Origin: an uncultured Prevotellaceae bacterium
GTDB lineage: Bacteria > Bacteroidota > Bacteroidia > Bacteroidales > Bacteroidaceae
NCBI GenBank assembly: GCA_947166155.1
Contig: CAMVDC010000007.1
Span: 1 to 40,631, forward strand
DNA length: 40,631 nt
Direction of reading: 5' to 3'
In this document: positions 39,031-40,631 of the stretch, piece by piece
How positions within the stretch are numbered: position 1 is the first letter of the stretch
Layout of the letters: every line of letters starts with the position of its first letter
Position numbers and translations under genes: made by a program
Notes under the pieces: model-generated
What the model saw: only the letters and a program-made list of their open reading frames with translations
The model's database searches: none
Told to the model about the DNA's origin: nothing

Positions 39031-40631
39031 TCACACTTTCAGTTTCACCTTACCCGCTATGTCGCGGCTCGACGTACCTACGTATATGGTGAATGTGCCG
39101 GGTTCTAAGCGCCATGCGTGAGTCGTCTCGTCGTAGAACTGCAGGTCTTGGTCGCTGATGTCGAAGCTCAGCTGCTGGTTTTCACCTGGCTTCAGCCCCA
39201 CCTTCTTGAAGTGCTTCAGTTCCTTCATGGGGCGGAGCACCGAGGCTTCATCGTCGCCTACATATACCTGCACCACCTCCTTGCCTTCGCATGCACCGGT
39301 GTTCTCCACATTGAGGGTCAGTGTGCGGCCGCTCAGTTTCACGTTCGAGATGCGGAATGTGGTGTAGCTCAACCCGTAGCCGAAGGGGAAGAGCACCTGC
39401 AACTTCTTGGTGTCGAACCACCGATAGCCCACCAATACATCCTCCTTATATACTTCTGTGCCGTTCACCCCGGGGTATGCCTCGGGACCAAACGAGTGTG
39501 CACCGCAGTCGCTCAGACGGATAGGGTAGGAGAATGGCAACTTGCCCGACGGACATGCTACGCCCGCCACGATGTCGGCCACGATGTCGCCTGCGTCGCT
39601 ACCCAGATACCATGCATGCAGTATTGCCGGCATGCGCTTCACCTCGGGCAGCTCGATGGCATTACCGCTCATCAGCACTGTGATGATGTGTGGGTTGACA
39701 TCGAGCAGTGCGCTGAGCAGTTCGTTTTGCCCAAACGGCAGAGCCATGTCCTTGCGGTCGCGGCTTTCGCAGTCTTGTCCCTCCTCTTTGTTCAGTCCGC
39801 CCACATAAACGATGATGCTGGCGTTGCGGGCTTTCTCTATTGCTTCGGCTCTCAGACTCTCGGCTTGCTGGGCATTGATGCTATAGCCTTGAGCGTAATC
39901 CACCTTGCTGCCATAGCGGTCCTTGAAAGCTTTCAGCACCGATGTCTCGTGTTGTGGGTTCAGTTCCGACGACTGTCCGCCATGCGACAGCACACGTGTA
40001 GCGTTGTCGCCTACGATGAGTATCGACTCATACTGCGATGCATCCATCGGCAGCAGTGGACTCTTGCCCACTTTGTTGTTCTGAAGCAACACCACACCCT
40101 CGTTGCCAATCTGGCGCACGATGCGCGAGTGAGCCTCGAAGTCTTGGTTGCCAAATGTGGTGCGACCGTTCATTGCGGTGCGGAAGATGAGTCGGAGCAC
40201 ACGACGGGCCTTGTCGTTGACAAGCGATTCGGGGTATGTGCCGTTCTGTAGTCCTGCGAGGAAATCGAGTCCCAGGTAGCTGTCGTCAAATCGGAATTGA
40301 CGTCCGCTTATACCTTTATCCGGTCGGCTCGAGGTGCCCATCTCGATGTCGAGACCGTTGAGCGCAGCTTCGCGAGCGTTGTGAGCACCGTCCCAGTCGG
40401 ACAGTACAGCACCGTCGAAGCCCCATTCGCCCTTCAGTATTTCCTGCAGCGTGTAGTGGTTGTGGCATGCATGTGTGCCTCGTATCTTGTTGTATGCACC
40501 CATGATTGACCACACACCGGCTTCGGTCACCGCTGCCTTGAATGCGGGCAGATATATTTCGCGCAGTGCTCGCTCGCTCACTTCCACGCTCACCCCCATG
40601 CGGTTGGTCTCCTGGTTGTTGAGGCAGTAGT
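39031..40631 (-). CDS. Glycoside hydrolase family 3 (beta-glucosidase-like), N-terminus beyond window
   Basis: YCLNNQETNRMGVSVEVSERALREIYLPAF, GAVLSDWDGAHN catalytic region, FGYGLSYTTF, FnIII-like C-terminus. Frame stays open to the window end. Confidence 0.92.
   Translation of the reverse strand, partial: YCLNNQETNRMGVSVEVSERALREIYLPAFKAAVTEAGVWSIMGAYNKIRGTHACHNHYTLQEILKGEWGFDGAVLSDWDGAHNAREAALNGLDIEMGTSSRPDKGISGRQFRFDDSYLGLDFLAGLQNGTYPESLVNDKARRVLRLIFRTAMNGRTTFGNQDFEAHSRIVRQIGNEGVVLLQNNKVGKSPLLPMDASQYESILIVGDNATRVLSHGGQSSELNPQHETSVLKAFKDRYGSKVDYAQGYSINAQQAESLRAEAIEKARNASIIVYVGGLNKEEGQDCESRDRKDMALPFGQNELLSALLDVNPHIITVLMSGNAIELPEVKRMPAILHAWYLGSDAGDIVADIVAGVACPSGKLPFSYPIRLSDCGAHSFGPEAYPGVNGTEVYKEDVLVGYRWFDTKKLQVLFPFGYGLSYTTFRISNVKLSGRTLTLNVENTGACEGKEVVQVYVGDDEASVLRPMKELKHFKKVGLKPGENQQLSFDISDQDLQFYDETTHAWRLEPGTFTIYVGTSSRDIAGKVKLKV

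Overview
The window looks like a Bacteroidales chromosome (Bacteroides/Prevotella/Muribaculaceae-like). Evidence: TTTG-N19/20-TAnnTTTG promoters, BspA-type LRRs, an OstA-like protein, and a DUF5683-rel neighbourhood. The housekeeping backbone includes ybaK-like, lptB, mlaE/mlaF, tig, clpP/clpX, recQ, guaB, two SurA/PpiC-type PPIases, an OstA-like gene, mutL, an OmpA-family porin, tRNA-Pro, tRNA-Val, a SUI1-family factor, a ParA-like ATPase, DUF5683 and rel/spoT. Accessory genes are a three-gene dehydrogenase/amidohydrolase/aldo-keto reductase cluster, a membrane protein plus CxxCH lipoprotein pair, BspA-type LRR and lipocalin-like genes, a lipoprotein alpha/beta hydrolase, an exported flavodoxin, a CotH kinase with a Gly/Phe/Pro-rich insertion, and a GH3 enzyme cut by the window edge. 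The most striking signal is not a gene. At least six intergenic tandem arrays keep an exact 22-bp period while their sequence content differs, and a further locus has a 44-bp (2x22) period. One array switches sequence family mid-array without losing the 22-bp register. The second highlight is a ParA-like ATPase that lacks the signature lysine of the deviant Walker A motif (QHSGVGKTT instead of QKGGVGKTT). No ParB gene follows it, and it sits directly downstream of one of the 22-bp arrays. All calls come from reading the sequence; no searches were run.
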